A stretch of 64,000 bases of DNA. Origin: Collinsella sp. TM09-10AT. GTDB taxonomy: Bacteria > Actinomycetota > Coriobacteriia > Coriobacteriales > Coriobacteriaceae. Each line of letters opens with the position of its first letter. Position 1 is the stretch's first letter. The notes below the pieces were generated by a model. It had not been told where the DNA came from, searched no databases, and saw only the letters and a list, made by a program, of their open reading frames with translations. Below, in pieces: positions 51,077 to 59,260 of the stretch. Both the position numbers and the translations under genes were made by a program. The stretch lies in NCBI RefSeq assembly GCF_003436275.1, contig NZ_QSOP01000003.1:109114-173113 (forward strand), given 5' to 3'.

Positions 51077-51754
51077 CTATCGACCGCGCAGGGCCTTGAG
51101 CTTGGCCAAGGCCTCGGGGCTCAGGCGGCTGCCCAGGGTCATCTTGATCTGCGGAGCTTCCTCGGCCTCGTGTACGTCGTTGTCGATCTGCTTAAGCTCG
51201 TCCACCAGCATGCGGCTCGAAATGCGCGTGACGCCCTTGCCCATCACGACGGCCTGAATCGTGCCGTCGCTCGACACCACCGAGCACGCACGGCCTTCCT
51301 CACGCGCTTCGATGCAGAGCTTTTGCACCACGGTATCGGCCGATACGCCCGTCGGAGAAAACTCGATGCGCACGCCGCGGGCCGGTAGGTTGGGGCGCTC
51401 GTTGGAGATGTTGCCCGCGCCGTCGAACACGATCACGGCCTCGTAACGGCCCTGGGCAAACGCCGCGACATCGTTGATAAGCGCAGTACGAGCCATATCG
51501 TGGACGTCGCTGGAATATGGATCGTCGGAATGGTCGTAGACGAGCTTTTCGTAGCGCGGCGTGCAGTGAATCACGTTGTAGCCGTCGACCACCAAAAGCT
51601 CAGGCTTATTGGAGTGCACCGTCGAGACCGGGTCGGCGATAGCCTGCGCAAACGCATTGCCGCCCACGCCATAGGTCGCGGCCGAAACAATTGGCTTGGC
51701 CGAGCCCTCGCCAAAGCGCTTGGCCTTGGACTTGGCGCGGTTCTTCTTGGACAT
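51077..51754 (-). CDS. NYN-domain RNA-binding / ribonuclease protein (YacP/Rae1 family)
   Basis: 225 residues. Basic N-terminus MSKKNRAKSKAKRFGEG, then the NYN (PIN-like) fold from about 52: LLVVDGYNVIHCTP, EAVIVFDGAG, GVSADTVVQKLCIEAREEGRACSVVSSDGTIQAVVMGKGVTRISSRML. The acidic residues DGYN, FDGAG and SADT form the metal site. B. subtilis Rae1 is a ribosome-associated mRNA endonuclease. Start lies 3 bases after the rlmB-like gene, its usual neighbour. Confidence 0.88.
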   Translation of the reverse strand: MSKKNRAKSKAKRFGEGSAKPIVSAATYGVGGNAFAQAIADPVSTVHSNKPELLVVDGYNVIHCTPRYEKLVYDHSDDPYSSDVHDMARTALINDVAAFAQGRYEAVIVFDGAGNISNERPNLPARGVRIEFSPTGVSADTVVQKLCIEAREEGRACSVVSSDGTIQAVVMGKGVTRISSRMLVDELKQIDNDVHEAEEAPQIKMTLGSRLSPEALAKLKALRGR

Positions 51755-51757
51755 GCG

Positions 51758-52678
51758 CTACTCCTCCCCCATGAGCTCGCCGGCATTGCGGCGCAGCCAC
51801 TCAAAGCACAGCGCGGTGGTCGCCTGGGCCACATTGAGACTCTCGGTCATGCCGCGCTGGGGAAGCTTGGTCAAAAAGTCGCATTTCTCGAGCACCAGGC
51901 GCGAGATGCCGTCGCCCTCGGAGCCCATGACGAGCGCAACGCGGCCCTCAAAGGGAGCATCCCAGCAGCTGCCCTTGGCGTGCTCGGAAGCACCGCTCAC
52001 CCAAAAGCCGGCGGCCTTGAGGTCGTCAAGCGCTCGGGCGATATTGGGAACCTGCGCGATGGGCAGGTGCATGACGGCACCAGCAGAGGTTTTGTAGCTG
52101 CCCACGGTCACACCGGCGGCGCGCTTGTTTGCAATGATGACGCCCGCCGCGCCCACGACCTCGGCGGAGCGCACGATCGCACCAAAGTTGCCATCGTCGG
52201 TCACATGGTCGAGCACGACGACGAGCGCCGGGCCCTCGCCTGCGCGGTCGAGGATATCGGCGACATCGGCATAGGGGAAGTTGCCAACCTCGAGCGCAAT
52301 ACCCTGGTGAGCGCCATGGCTCGACAGCACATCGAGCTGCGCGCGCGGCACATACTTAATGCGGACACCCGCGGCGTTGAGGTCATCAACCAGACGAGAC
52401 AAAGCAGCATCGCGCTCCCCGCCCTCGGCGATGAGCGCGCACTTGATGGGAAAACCAGTGCGCAGCGCCTCGGCGGCAGCACGACGACCTTCGATAAACT
52501 CGCCCTTGGGAGCCTGGACAGTGTCGCGGTTACGATCTCGCTGCGGACGCGCAGCCTGGGCTTGGGAGCGCTCGCGCTGGCCCTTGGAAGCGGCAGCGCG
52601 GTCATTGCGGCGAATCGGGCGCGAGCCAGAAGCAGCCTGTTTGCCACCACGAGGCGCACGCTTGCGATTGTCGGCCAT
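51758..52678 (-). CDS. rlmB: 23S rRNA 2'-O-methyltransferase, TrmH/RlmB family
   Basis: 306 residues. A low-complexity basic N-terminus (about 1-55, Arg/Ala/Gln-rich) precedes the RNA-binding substrate domain (GEFIEGRRAAAEALRTGFPIKCALIAEGG) and the SpoU knot domain with the three motifs: DHVTDDGNFGAIVRSAEVVGA, ALVMGSEGDGISRLVLEKCD and LNVAQATTALCFEW. It methylates a ribose in rRNA, probably G2251. Located between cysS and the NYN gene, the standard order in Firmicutes and actinobacteria. Confidence 0.9.
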   Translation of the reverse strand: MADNRKRAPRGGKQAASGSRPIRRNDRAAASKGQRERSQAQAARPQRDRNRDTVQAPKGEFIEGRRAAAEALRTGFPIKCALIAEGGERDAALSRLVDDLNAAGVRIKYVPRAQLDVLSSHGAHQGIALEVGNFPYADVADILDRAGEGPALVVVLDHVTDDGNFGAIVRSAEVVGAAGVIIANKRAAGVTVGSYKTSAGAVMHLPIAQVPNIARALDDLKAAGFWVSGASEHAKGSCWDAPFEGRVALVMGSEGDGISRLVLEKCDFLTKLPQRGMTESLNVAQATTALCFEWLRRNAGELMGEE

Positions 52679-52821
52679 AAAGCGACCTCCTTAAATAGAT
52701 AACGAACAAGAATCGACCGTCCGAGCCACGGCGCTTTGCCTTTCAATCGTCGGGCATGACCACCAGGTCTATGCCCTCCTCTTTCAAGGCAATCTGCCGC
52801 ACCTCGAACGGTCGACAAATA

Positions 52822-54288
52822 CTAGAGACTCTTAATACGAGTACCCGCGGCAGTATCTTCAATCGTCAGGCCCAGGTCCTTGAGCTGGTCGCGGATGGCG
52901 TCGGCCAGATCCCAGTTCTTGGCGGCACGGGCCTCGGCGCGGGCCTCGAGAATCTTGGCAGCGGCCTCGTCCACGTCGTCGCCCGTGTAGGCGACCAGGC
53001 CGGCGGCAACGCCCAGCAGACCCAGCGGCAGCTCGACCTTGGGCTCGGGGAGCTCAACGCCAAACGTATCGAGCAGCTCGGCCAGCGTATCGGCGGCAGC
53101 CAGGACTGCGGCCTTGTCGGCAGCATCGCCCGCCTGCTCCAGGTACTGGTTGCACTCGGTCACAAAGCCAAAGACAGCACCCATGGCACCGGCAGTGTTA
53201 AAGTCGTCGTCCATGCACTCCTTAAAGGTGGCACGGGTCTCGGCGGCCTTGGCGGCAAACGCCTCGGATGCTGCCTCATCGGCATCGGCCGTCGCATGGT
53301 TCGCGGCCCAGCGCAGGTTCTCGACCGTACCGGCGATACGCGTGAGCGAGTTCTCGGCACCCTCCAGGCGCTCCCAAGAAAAGTCGAGCGGCGAGCGATA
53401 GCTCGTCTGCAGCATCAGCAGGCGCAGGGCAGCAGCGGAGTGCTGCTCGAGGACCTCGGCCAGCGTAAAGAAGTTTCCGAGCGACTTGGACATCTTCTCG
53501 CCGTCGACCAGCAGCATGCCCGTGTGCATCCAGGTGTTGGAGAAGCCCTGGTGCCAGGCGCAGGTGGCCTGGGCGCACTCGTTCTCGTGATGCGGGAAGG
53601 CAAGGTCGGAGCCGCCGCCGTGGATGTCGATCGGGGTGCCCAGGTAGCGATGCACCATGGCGGCGCACTCGGTGTGCCAACCGGGACGGCCTTCGCCCCA
53701 GGGGCTCGGCCAGCTGGGTTCGCCGGGCTTAGCGGCCTTCCACAGGGCAAAGTCGAGCGGGTCGTTCTTGTCCTCGTTCTCCTCGATGCGCGCGCCAACC
53801 ATAAGGTCGTCGATGTTGCGGCCCGAGACCTGACCATAGTTGGGATCGCTGCGCACGGCAAAGTACACATCGCCGTTATCGGCTGCGTAAGCGTGGCCCT
53901 GCTCGATAAGCGTCTTGATCATAGCGATCATGGGGCCGATCTCCTTGGTGGCGCGGGGGCGCACATCGGGATCGAGCACGTTGGCGGCGCGCATGACGCC
54001 GATGAACTTGTCAGAGAACTCCGTCGCGACCTCGGCGGCCGTTCGGCCCTGCTCGTTGGCGCGCTTGATGATCTTGTCATCGACATCGGTGAGGTTCTGG
54101 GCGAACGTGACCTCGTAGCCGCTCGCGATGAGCCAGCGACGAATCACGTCAAAGCTGATGAACGTGCGGGCATTGCCGATGTGGATGTTGTCGTAGACCG
54201 TGGGGCCGCACACGTACATGCGGACCTTGCCGGACTCGATGGGCTGGAACTCTTCCTTTTTATGGGTAGCGCTGTTGTAGATACGCAT
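52822..54288 (-). CDS. cysS: Cysteinyl-tRNA synthetase
   Basis: 488 residues. Zinc Cys27 in YVCGPTVYDNIHIGNART, with HIGN at 36-39; KMSKSLGNF in the second half; zinc ligands in WHTECAAM and HHENECAQ. Class I fold with a helical C-terminal anticodon domain (AKNWDLADAIRDQLKDLGLTIEDTAAGT). ATG 54288 has AAGGAG upstream and lies 3 bases after ispF. Confidence 0.96.
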   Translation of the reverse strand: MRIYNSATHKKEEFQPIESGKVRMYVCGPTVYDNIHIGNARTFISFDVIRRWLIASGYEVTFAQNLTDVDDKIIKRANEQGRTAAEVATEFSDKFIGVMRAANVLDPDVRPRATKEIGPMIAMIKTLIEQGHAYAADNGDVYFAVRSDPNYGQVSGRNIDDLMVGARIEENEDKNDPLDFALWKAAKPGEPSWPSPWGEGRPGWHTECAAMVHRYLGTPIDIHGGGSDLAFPHHENECAQATCAWHQGFSNTWMHTGMLLVDGEKMSKSLGNFFTLAEVLEQHSAAALRLLMLQTSYRSPLDFSWERLEGAENSLTRIAGTVENLRWAANHATADADEAASEAFAAKAAETRATFKECMDDDFNTAGAMGAVFGFVTECNQYLEQAGDAADKAAVLAAADTLAELLDTFGVELPEPKVELPLGLLGVAAGLVAYTGDDVDEAAAKILEARAEARAAKNWDLADAIRDQLKDLGLTIEDTAAGTRIKSL

Positions 54289-54291
54289 TCG

Positions 54292-54786
54292 TTACTCCTT
54301 AACAGTTTTCTGTAGCAGGCAGACGGCCCAGGCGCCAATTCCCTCGCCTTGACCTTCCCAACCGAGCTTTTCGGTCGTAGTGGCGGCGACGCCCACGTTT
54401 TCGACGTCGACGCCCAGGGCATGGGCAAGGTTGGCGCGCATGGCATCGCGGTGCGGGGTGATCTTGGGTTGCTGACAGGCAATGGTGCAATCGGCATCGA
54501 CAAACTCGAAGCCCAGTTCGCGCGCGTAGTCCATCACGCGAGCGAGCAGCACCATCGAATCGGCACCCTCATAGGCGGGGTCGGTATCGGGGAATAGCTT
54601 GCCGATGTCTCCCCCGCGGCAGGCGCCCAGAATGGCGTCGGCCAAGGCATGCGCGAGCACATCGGCATCCGAGTGGCCCAGCAGGCCGCGCTCGTAGGGA
54701 ATGTCAACCCCGCCGATGATACATCGACGCCCCTCCACCAAACGGTGGACGTCGTAGCCGTGGCCAATGCGCAGGTTACTGAACAT
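54292..54786 (-). CDS. ispF: 2-C-methyl-D-erythritol 2,4-cyclodiphosphate synthase
   Basis: 164 residues from ATG 54786 (MFSNLRIGHGYDVHRLVEGR). RIGHGYDVHR and LLGHSDADVLAHALADAILGA hold the Asp/His zinc ligands. It makes the cyclic intermediate of the MEP isoprenoid pathway. Its start overlaps the last 11 bases of ispD, so the two consecutive pathway enzymes are translationally linked. Confidence 0.95.
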   Translation of the reverse strand: MFSNLRIGHGYDVHRLVEGRRCIIGGVDIPYERGLLGHSDADVLAHALADAILGACRGGDIGKLFPDTDPAYEGADSMVLLARVMDYARELGFEFVDADCTIACQQPKITPHRDAMRANLAHALGVDVENVGVAATTTEKLGWEGQGEGIGAWAVCLLQKTVKE

Positions 54787-55504
54787 GGGGAAGGTCCTCT
54801 CCCTCGGCCATGCGACCAAGCAGAATCGCGGTTACGGGACGCAGGTCCTCGGGCACCGTCACCTTAAGGTTATCGCGCGGGCTCTGGACACAGCGGACGC
54901 GCCCGCCCATGCGCTCGACCAGCGAAGAATCGTCGGTCCCGATAAAGCCCTCGGCGATAGCTGCGGTGTGGGCGCGCTTCATGGCGTCGACGCTAAAGAT
55001 CTGCGGTGTCTGCGCGGCCCAGTAGAGCTCACGCGGCGGCGTCTCGACGATATTGTCGCCGTCGACGATCTTGAGCGTGTCGATCGCGGGCTGACCGCAT
55101 ACGACACCGTCGAGGGCGCGGTCGTCCACAAGCACGTCGATCGCATGATCGATGGCCTCGGTCGTGATGAGCGGACGGGCGCCGTCGTGGATGGCGACAT
55201 ATTCGAAACCCGCCGGAACCGCATGCACGCCGGCACGGGTGGAATCCTGACGGGTATCGCCGGCATCGGCGAAGCTGATGGGCGTGTTATACGAATACGG
55301 GTCGATGGCCAGGCGGCGCATCTCGGCGCGACGCTCGGCAGGGCAAACCACGACGATGTGGCCGACCTTATTGCTACGGTCAAATGCGCGGATGGACCAG
55401 CTCATAAGCGGACGGCCCGCTACATTGACGAGCTGCTTACCACCGGGGTTACCAAAGCGCTGGCCGCTGCCACCGGCAACGACCACGGCGCATACGGGCG
55501 CCAT
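54776..55504 (-). CDS. ispD: 2-C-methyl-D-erythritol 4-phosphate cytidylyltransferase
   Basis: 242 residues. Nucleotide loop VVVAGGSGQRFGNPGGKQLV, substrate segment VAIHDGARPLITTEAIDHAI, and TDDSSLVERMG. It transfers CMP to MEP in isoprenoid synthesis. Its ATG overlaps the disA stop (TAATG). Confidence 0.95.
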   Translation of the reverse strand: MAPVCAVVVAGGSGQRFGNPGGKQLVNVAGRPLMSWSIRAFDRSNKVGHIVVVCPAERRAEMRRLAIDPYSYNTPISFADAGDTRQDSTRAGVHAVPAGFEYVAIHDGARPLITTEAIDHAIDVLVDDRALDGVVCGQPAIDTLKIVDGDNIVETPPRELYWAAQTPQIFSVDAMKRAHTAAIAEGFIGTDDSSLVERMGGRVRCVQSPRDNLKVTVPEDLRPVTAILLGRMAEGEDLPHVQ

Positions 55505-56571
55505 TATGCGTTCCCCTGTTTGGTACCCTTCATGCGGTACAGGGAGTCCGCAAGAATGGCAGGGTTGTTGACGCCAAAGTCGCCCAGGCGCTCCGGATCC
55601 TCGCTGATGTCATCCATGAGCTCCTGCAGCGAGCCGTACTCGTCGACGATCTTCTCGGCCACGCCGTCGCGCACGACGGACACGCGCGAAAGCGTGCGCA
55701 GGCCCAGCGGCGTCATGACGGAGTCCTCGTCCAGGTCGTCGTAACCCAGAACCGCCGCCACATGCTGTGGGTCGGACAGGTCCTTAGGCGTCATACGGCT
55801 CAGGTTGGCGCGGATCTTTTCGGCATTGGCCTCGGAGGAATCACTCGCATAGTCGCGAATCATCAGGTCGTACTCGGTATCCATGCTGGAGCCGGCGAGC
55901 TGCTCGAGCTGCATCTGCACGAGCTTGCCCTGGTTGCCCAGCTTGACAATGCAATCCTTAAGTTCGGTCTTTGCCTGCTGCATGATCTCGAAGCTCGAGA
56001 AAATCCCGGTAATGTCGGCGAGCGTAACGTAGTCGTCGAGCTCGAGGGCCGTCAGGCGCAGTAGGGAGCGGTCGAGCGACTGACGGGTAGTCTGGAGCGT
56101 GGCGACGAGCTGGTTGACCGAGCTCATGATGGTGGTGACGGGCTGGATCTCATAGCTCTTGCCGTGAACGTACACGTTGACGACGGCACGACGGGCCGAG
56201 ACCGAGATCACGATGGCATCGGTGAGCACCGACATGCGAGCGGCAGTGCGGTGACGCATGCCCGTCTCGCTCGTGGCAAGCGAGGGATCGGGATTGAGGT
56301 GGAAGTTGGCGCGCAGGATCTGGGTGAGGTCGCCGTCGATAACGATGGCACCGTCCATCTTGGAGAGCTCGAACAGGCGGTTCGAGGTGAACGAAATGTT
56401 GAGTGGGAAGCCGTCGTTACCGGCAGCGAGCACGTTTTCGGTGTCGCCGACGCAGATAAGGGCACCCAGGTGACCGGCGATGATCATGTCGAGGGCGGTG
56501 CGGATCGGCTGACCAGGTGCCGTCAGGCGGATGGCCTGTTCCATACGCTTTTGCAGCTCGTTCTTATCCAA
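55504..56571 (-). CDS. disA: DNA integrity scanning protein, diadenylate cyclase
   Basis: 355 residues starting with TTG at 56571 (GGGAG 7 bases upstream). DAC domain with DGA (73-75, MDGAIVIDG) and RHR (106-108, GMRHRTAAR), the catalytic pair for c-di-AMP synthesis. A helical spine and a C-terminal helix-hairpin-helix DNA-binding domain (LGLRTLSRVSVVRDGVAEKIVDEYGSLQELMD) follow. It makes c-di-AMP and slows at branched DNA. First gene of disA-ispD-ispF-cysS. Confidence 0.95.
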   Translation of the reverse strand: MDKNELQKRMEQAIRLTAPGQPIRTALDMIIAGHLGALICVGDTENVLAAGNDGFPLNISFTSNRLFELSKMDGAIVIDGDLTQILRANFHLNPDPSLATSETGMRHRTAARMSVLTDAIVISVSARRAVVNVYVHGKSYEIQPVTTIMSSVNQLVATLQTTRQSLDRSLLRLTALELDDYVTLADITGIFSSFEIMQQAKTELKDCIVKLGNQGKLVQMQLEQLAGSSMDTEYDLMIRDYASDSSEANAEKIRANLSRMTPKDLSDPQHVAAVLGYDDLDEDSVMTPLGLRTLSRVSVVRDGVAEKIVDEYGSLQELMDDISEDPERLGDFGVNNPAILADSLYRMKGTKQGNA

Positions 56572-56743
56572 GGCATCGCTCCCATCGTATACGCTCCATA
56601 AACGCTAAATAGTTTCTCACGGTTTGCCCCCGCAGCGCTTGCGAAATCCGATGCTTACAGAATGAGCGAACACCGCTGGGGTAGTCAAAAGAGCCCCAAC
56701 CCAAATGAGCTGCTTATGTGGTAGCATCGGGATTCGCATAAAT

Positions 56744-56887
56744 GAGGGAGTAGTCGCGTGATCGGGTTCGCCTCCGGTGACGCGGCAAGTCAACACACTG
56801 GCCGATGCGGCCTGGCTTGCCTTAATGAACGAGACTCGTGGCTGTGCGCGCAACGCGTACGCCACGGGTCTTTTTTGTTACTCCCCC
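56744..56887 (+). promoter_or_regulatory. yybP-ykoY (manganese) riboswitch with terminator, upstream of mntP
   Basis: Closing stem GGGAGTA (56746-56752) / TACTCCC (about 56879-56885). Inside are GTCAACAC, GGCC ... GGCCTGGC and TTAATGAACGAGAC, typical of this class. GACTCGTGGC (56831-56840) pairs with GCCACGGGTC (56861-56870) and is followed by six T, an intrinsic terminator serving as expression platform. Mn2+ binding would prevent termination and switch on the exporter gene. Confidence 0.75.
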
Positions 56888-56929
56888 AAGAGGTACACGC
56901 GGGCCCGCCCGCAGAGAGGGAGTCAGACT

Positions 56930-57508
56930 ATGGGACTCGCAGAGCTCGTGCTGCTCGCCGTTGGCCTTTCGATGGACGCCTTTGCCGTATCCATCTGCAA
57001 GGGCCTTGGCATGAAGAAGATCGACCTTAAAGTCGCCGCGGTGCTCGGCCTGTTCTTTGGCGGCTTTCAGGCCGGCATGCCCGTAATCGGATGGGCGCTT
57101 GGCAGTCAATTCATGGGCATCATCGGACCCATCGACCATTGGATCGCCTTTATCCTTTTGGCCTTTATCGGCGGCAAAATGCTGTGGGAAGCCTTTACCG
57201 AGGACGAGAATGAAGGCGACGGCAAGGATGCCGAAAAGATTGACCTGGGCGAGTACCTGATCCTCGCCATCGCCACCTCAATCGACGCCCTAGCCGTAGG
57301 CATCTCATTTGCGGCGCTCTCGGTTGACATCGTTCCCGCTGTATCGCTTATCGGCGTCACAACGTTTATCTTCTCCGTCGCCGGCGTAGCGATCGGCCAC
57401 ACCTTTGGCGCGCGCTACGAAAAACCTGCCACCATCGTGGGCGGCATCGTGCTCATCCTCATCGGGCTTAAGATCTTGCTTGAGCACCTTGGGATCCTCG
57501 CACTGTAG
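56930..57508 (+). CDS. mntP: Manganese efflux pump MntP
   Basis: 192 residues from ATG 56930 (AGAGGGAG upstream); an in-frame ATG at 56777 lies inside the riboswitch. Six membrane segments in two repeats, with the paired Asp motifs GLSMDAFAVSICKGLGM and ATSIDALAVGISFAAL. It exports Mn2+. The riboswitch in front gives direct feedback from manganese. Confidence 0.93.
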   Translation: MGLAELVLLAVGLSMDAFAVSICKGLGMKKIDLKVAAVLGLFFGGFQAGMPVIGWALGSQFMGIIGPIDHWIAFILLAFIGGKMLWEAFTEDENEGDGKDAEKIDLGEYLILAIATSIDALAVGISFAALSVDIVPAVSLIGVTTFIFSVAGVAIGHTFGARYEKPATIVGGIVLILIGLKILLEHLGILAL

Positions 57509-57513
57509 CGAAT

Positions 57514-57550
57514 AACGGCCGCCCGGCATTACGCCAGGCGGCCGTTTTCA
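57514..57550 (+). terminator. Terminator after mntP
   Basis: AACGGCCGCC (57514-57523) / GGCGGCCGTT (57537-57546) with an inner GGC/GCC pair and TT following. Confidence 0.8.
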
Positions 57551-57588
57551 TAGCCAGCCGTTTTAGAGCGGCTTAGCCAAAGCAACCT

Positions 57589-59046
57589 TTACGCAGCGAG
57601 GCGCTTGAGGACGTCGATGAGCAGCTCGTAGAAGCGCTCGGCAGAAGCGAGCTCCATGCTCTCGTCCGGGGTGTGGACATCGGAGAGCGTCGGGCCCACG
57701 GCGATGGCGTCCAGGCCGTGCAGGGCCTCAGCAAACAGGCCGCACTCAAGGCCGGCGTGAATGGACTCGATGCGCAGCTCGGAGCCAAAGAGCTCGCGAT
57801 AGCTCTCGACAAAAACGTCGCGGACCGGCGAATGCTCGGCATAGCTCCAGCCGGGATACTCGAACTCGAACTTGGCGTCGAAGCCCAAGACATCGGCCAG
57901 CGTCTGCAGGCGGTCCTTGAACTCGTTCTGCAGCGAGGTGATCGAGGAGCGCGGGGACAGCATGATCTTGACCTGGTCGTCGGAAGTGGCGACCACGCCG
58001 ATGTTGGAGGAAACCTCGACGGAGCCGTCGGTGGCGACGTTGCGGCGAATCACGCCGTTAGGGGCAAGACGCAGGGCGCGGATGAGGGCAAGCGCGGACT
58101 TCTGATCCATGGCCTCGACCTCGGCGTCGTCGGCAATCTCGACGGTGCAGGTAAAGCCGGGGTCGAAGACCTCGAGCTCGGCAGTGACGTCGGCGATGAT
58201 GTCCTTTGCGATCTGGGCCGCGGCCTCGGCGGCAGCGTGGTCGGCGTAAACCAGCTCGGCCTTGCACTCACGGTTGATGGCGTTGTCCTTAGTGCCGCCG
58301 TTAAAGCTAACGATGGCGGGCTCGCCGGCGACCATCAGGCGGTCGATGATGCGGGCCATGATGAGGTTGCCGTTGCCGCGCTCCAGGTTGATATCGTTGC
58401 CGGAATGACCACCCAGTAGGCCGGAGATGTCGAGCGTGAGGGTGCTGCCGGTCTTGTGCTCGCGCACGATGGGGCAGGTGTAGGTAACAACGACGCCGCC
58501 GGCGCAGCTGACGGTGGCAACGCCCTCTTCCTCGGAGTCAAGGTTAATCATGGTGCGGGCGCTAATCTGGGACTTGTCGAGCGTCTCGGCGCCGACCAGG
58601 CCAGTCTCCTCGTCGGTGGTGAATACGCACTCGAGGGCGGGGTGAGCAATCGAATCGTCGTTGAGCACAGTAAGCATCAGAGCGACAGCAATACCGTTGT
58701 CGGCGCCCAGGGTGGTGCCGTTAGCGGTGAGGACGCCGTCCTTGACGACCAGGTCGATACCGTCGGTCGTAAAGTCGTGCTCAACAGAGCCCAACTTGTC
58801 GCACACCATATCGATGTGGCCCTGCAGCATCACGGTCGGGGCATTCTCGGCGCCGGCAGAAGCGGGCTTGCGAATGATGACGTTGTAGACCTCGTCCTGG
58901 TACACATCGAGGCCGCGCTCCTTGGCAAACGCAACCAGGAAATCGCTGATGCCCTTCTCGTTGCCAGACCCACGGGGGATCGCGCTGACCTCCTCAAAGA
59001 AATGGAACAGCTGGGCGGGCTCGTAGCCGGTGATCTTGTAATCCAT
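57589..59046 (-). CDS. pepD: Aminoacyl-histidine dipeptidase (M20 family)
   Basis: 485 residues from ATG 59046 with AAGGAGG upstream. Metal ligands: His in LQGHIDMVCDK, Asp in GADNGIA, Glu-Glu in TDEETGLVGA, and His near the C-terminus in SIHAGLECGLF. The lid domain GLLGGHSGNDINLERGN is characteristic of the PepD/Xaa-His branch. It releases amino acids from dipeptides in the cytoplasm. Monocistronic. Confidence 0.92.
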   Translation of the reverse strand: MDYKITGYEPAQLFHFFEEVSAIPRGSGNEKGISDFLVAFAKERGLDVYQDEVYNVIIRKPASAGAENAPTVMLQGHIDMVCDKLGSVEHDFTTDGIDLVVKDGVLTANGTTLGADNGIAVALMLTVLNDDSIAHPALECVFTTDEETGLVGAETLDKSQISARTMINLDSEEEGVATVSCAGGVVVTYTCPIVREHKTGSTLTLDISGLLGGHSGNDINLERGNGNLIMARIIDRLMVAGEPAIVSFNGGTKDNAINRECKAELVYADHAAAEAAAQIAKDIIADVTAELEVFDPGFTCTVEIADDAEVEAMDQKSALALIRALRLAPNGVIRRNVATDGSVEVSSNIGVVATSDDQVKIMLSPRSSITSLQNEFKDRLQTLADVLGFDAKFEFEYPGWSYAEHSPVRDVFVESYRELFGSELRIESIHAGLECGLFAEALHGLDAIAVGPTLSDVHTPDESMELASAERFYELLIDVLKRLAA

Positions 59047-59203
59047 GGTGCCTCCTTGGCGCAACTGGTTAGACAGTAAGACATGCGCCTTGTATATTCC
59101 CAGACTTTGCGTGCATAAACCAGTCGAAAACGCCGAGCGCCCTTGCATCATCGGCTAACGGTGGACCGCATAGCGTAACGGTCACAACTACCGCAGCTCT
59201 ACA

Positions 59204-59235
59204 AATCGAGGCGCCCTTTCCGGAGCGCCTCGATT
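59204..59235 (-). terminator. Hairpin after clpC
   Basis: Perfect 11-bp stem AATCGAGGCGC (59204-59214) / GCGCCTCGATT (59225-59235), 10-base loop, weak T tail on the minus strand. Confidence 0.65.
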
Positions 59236-59260
59236 GCGCGTATCAAATTGTCGCCACGCC

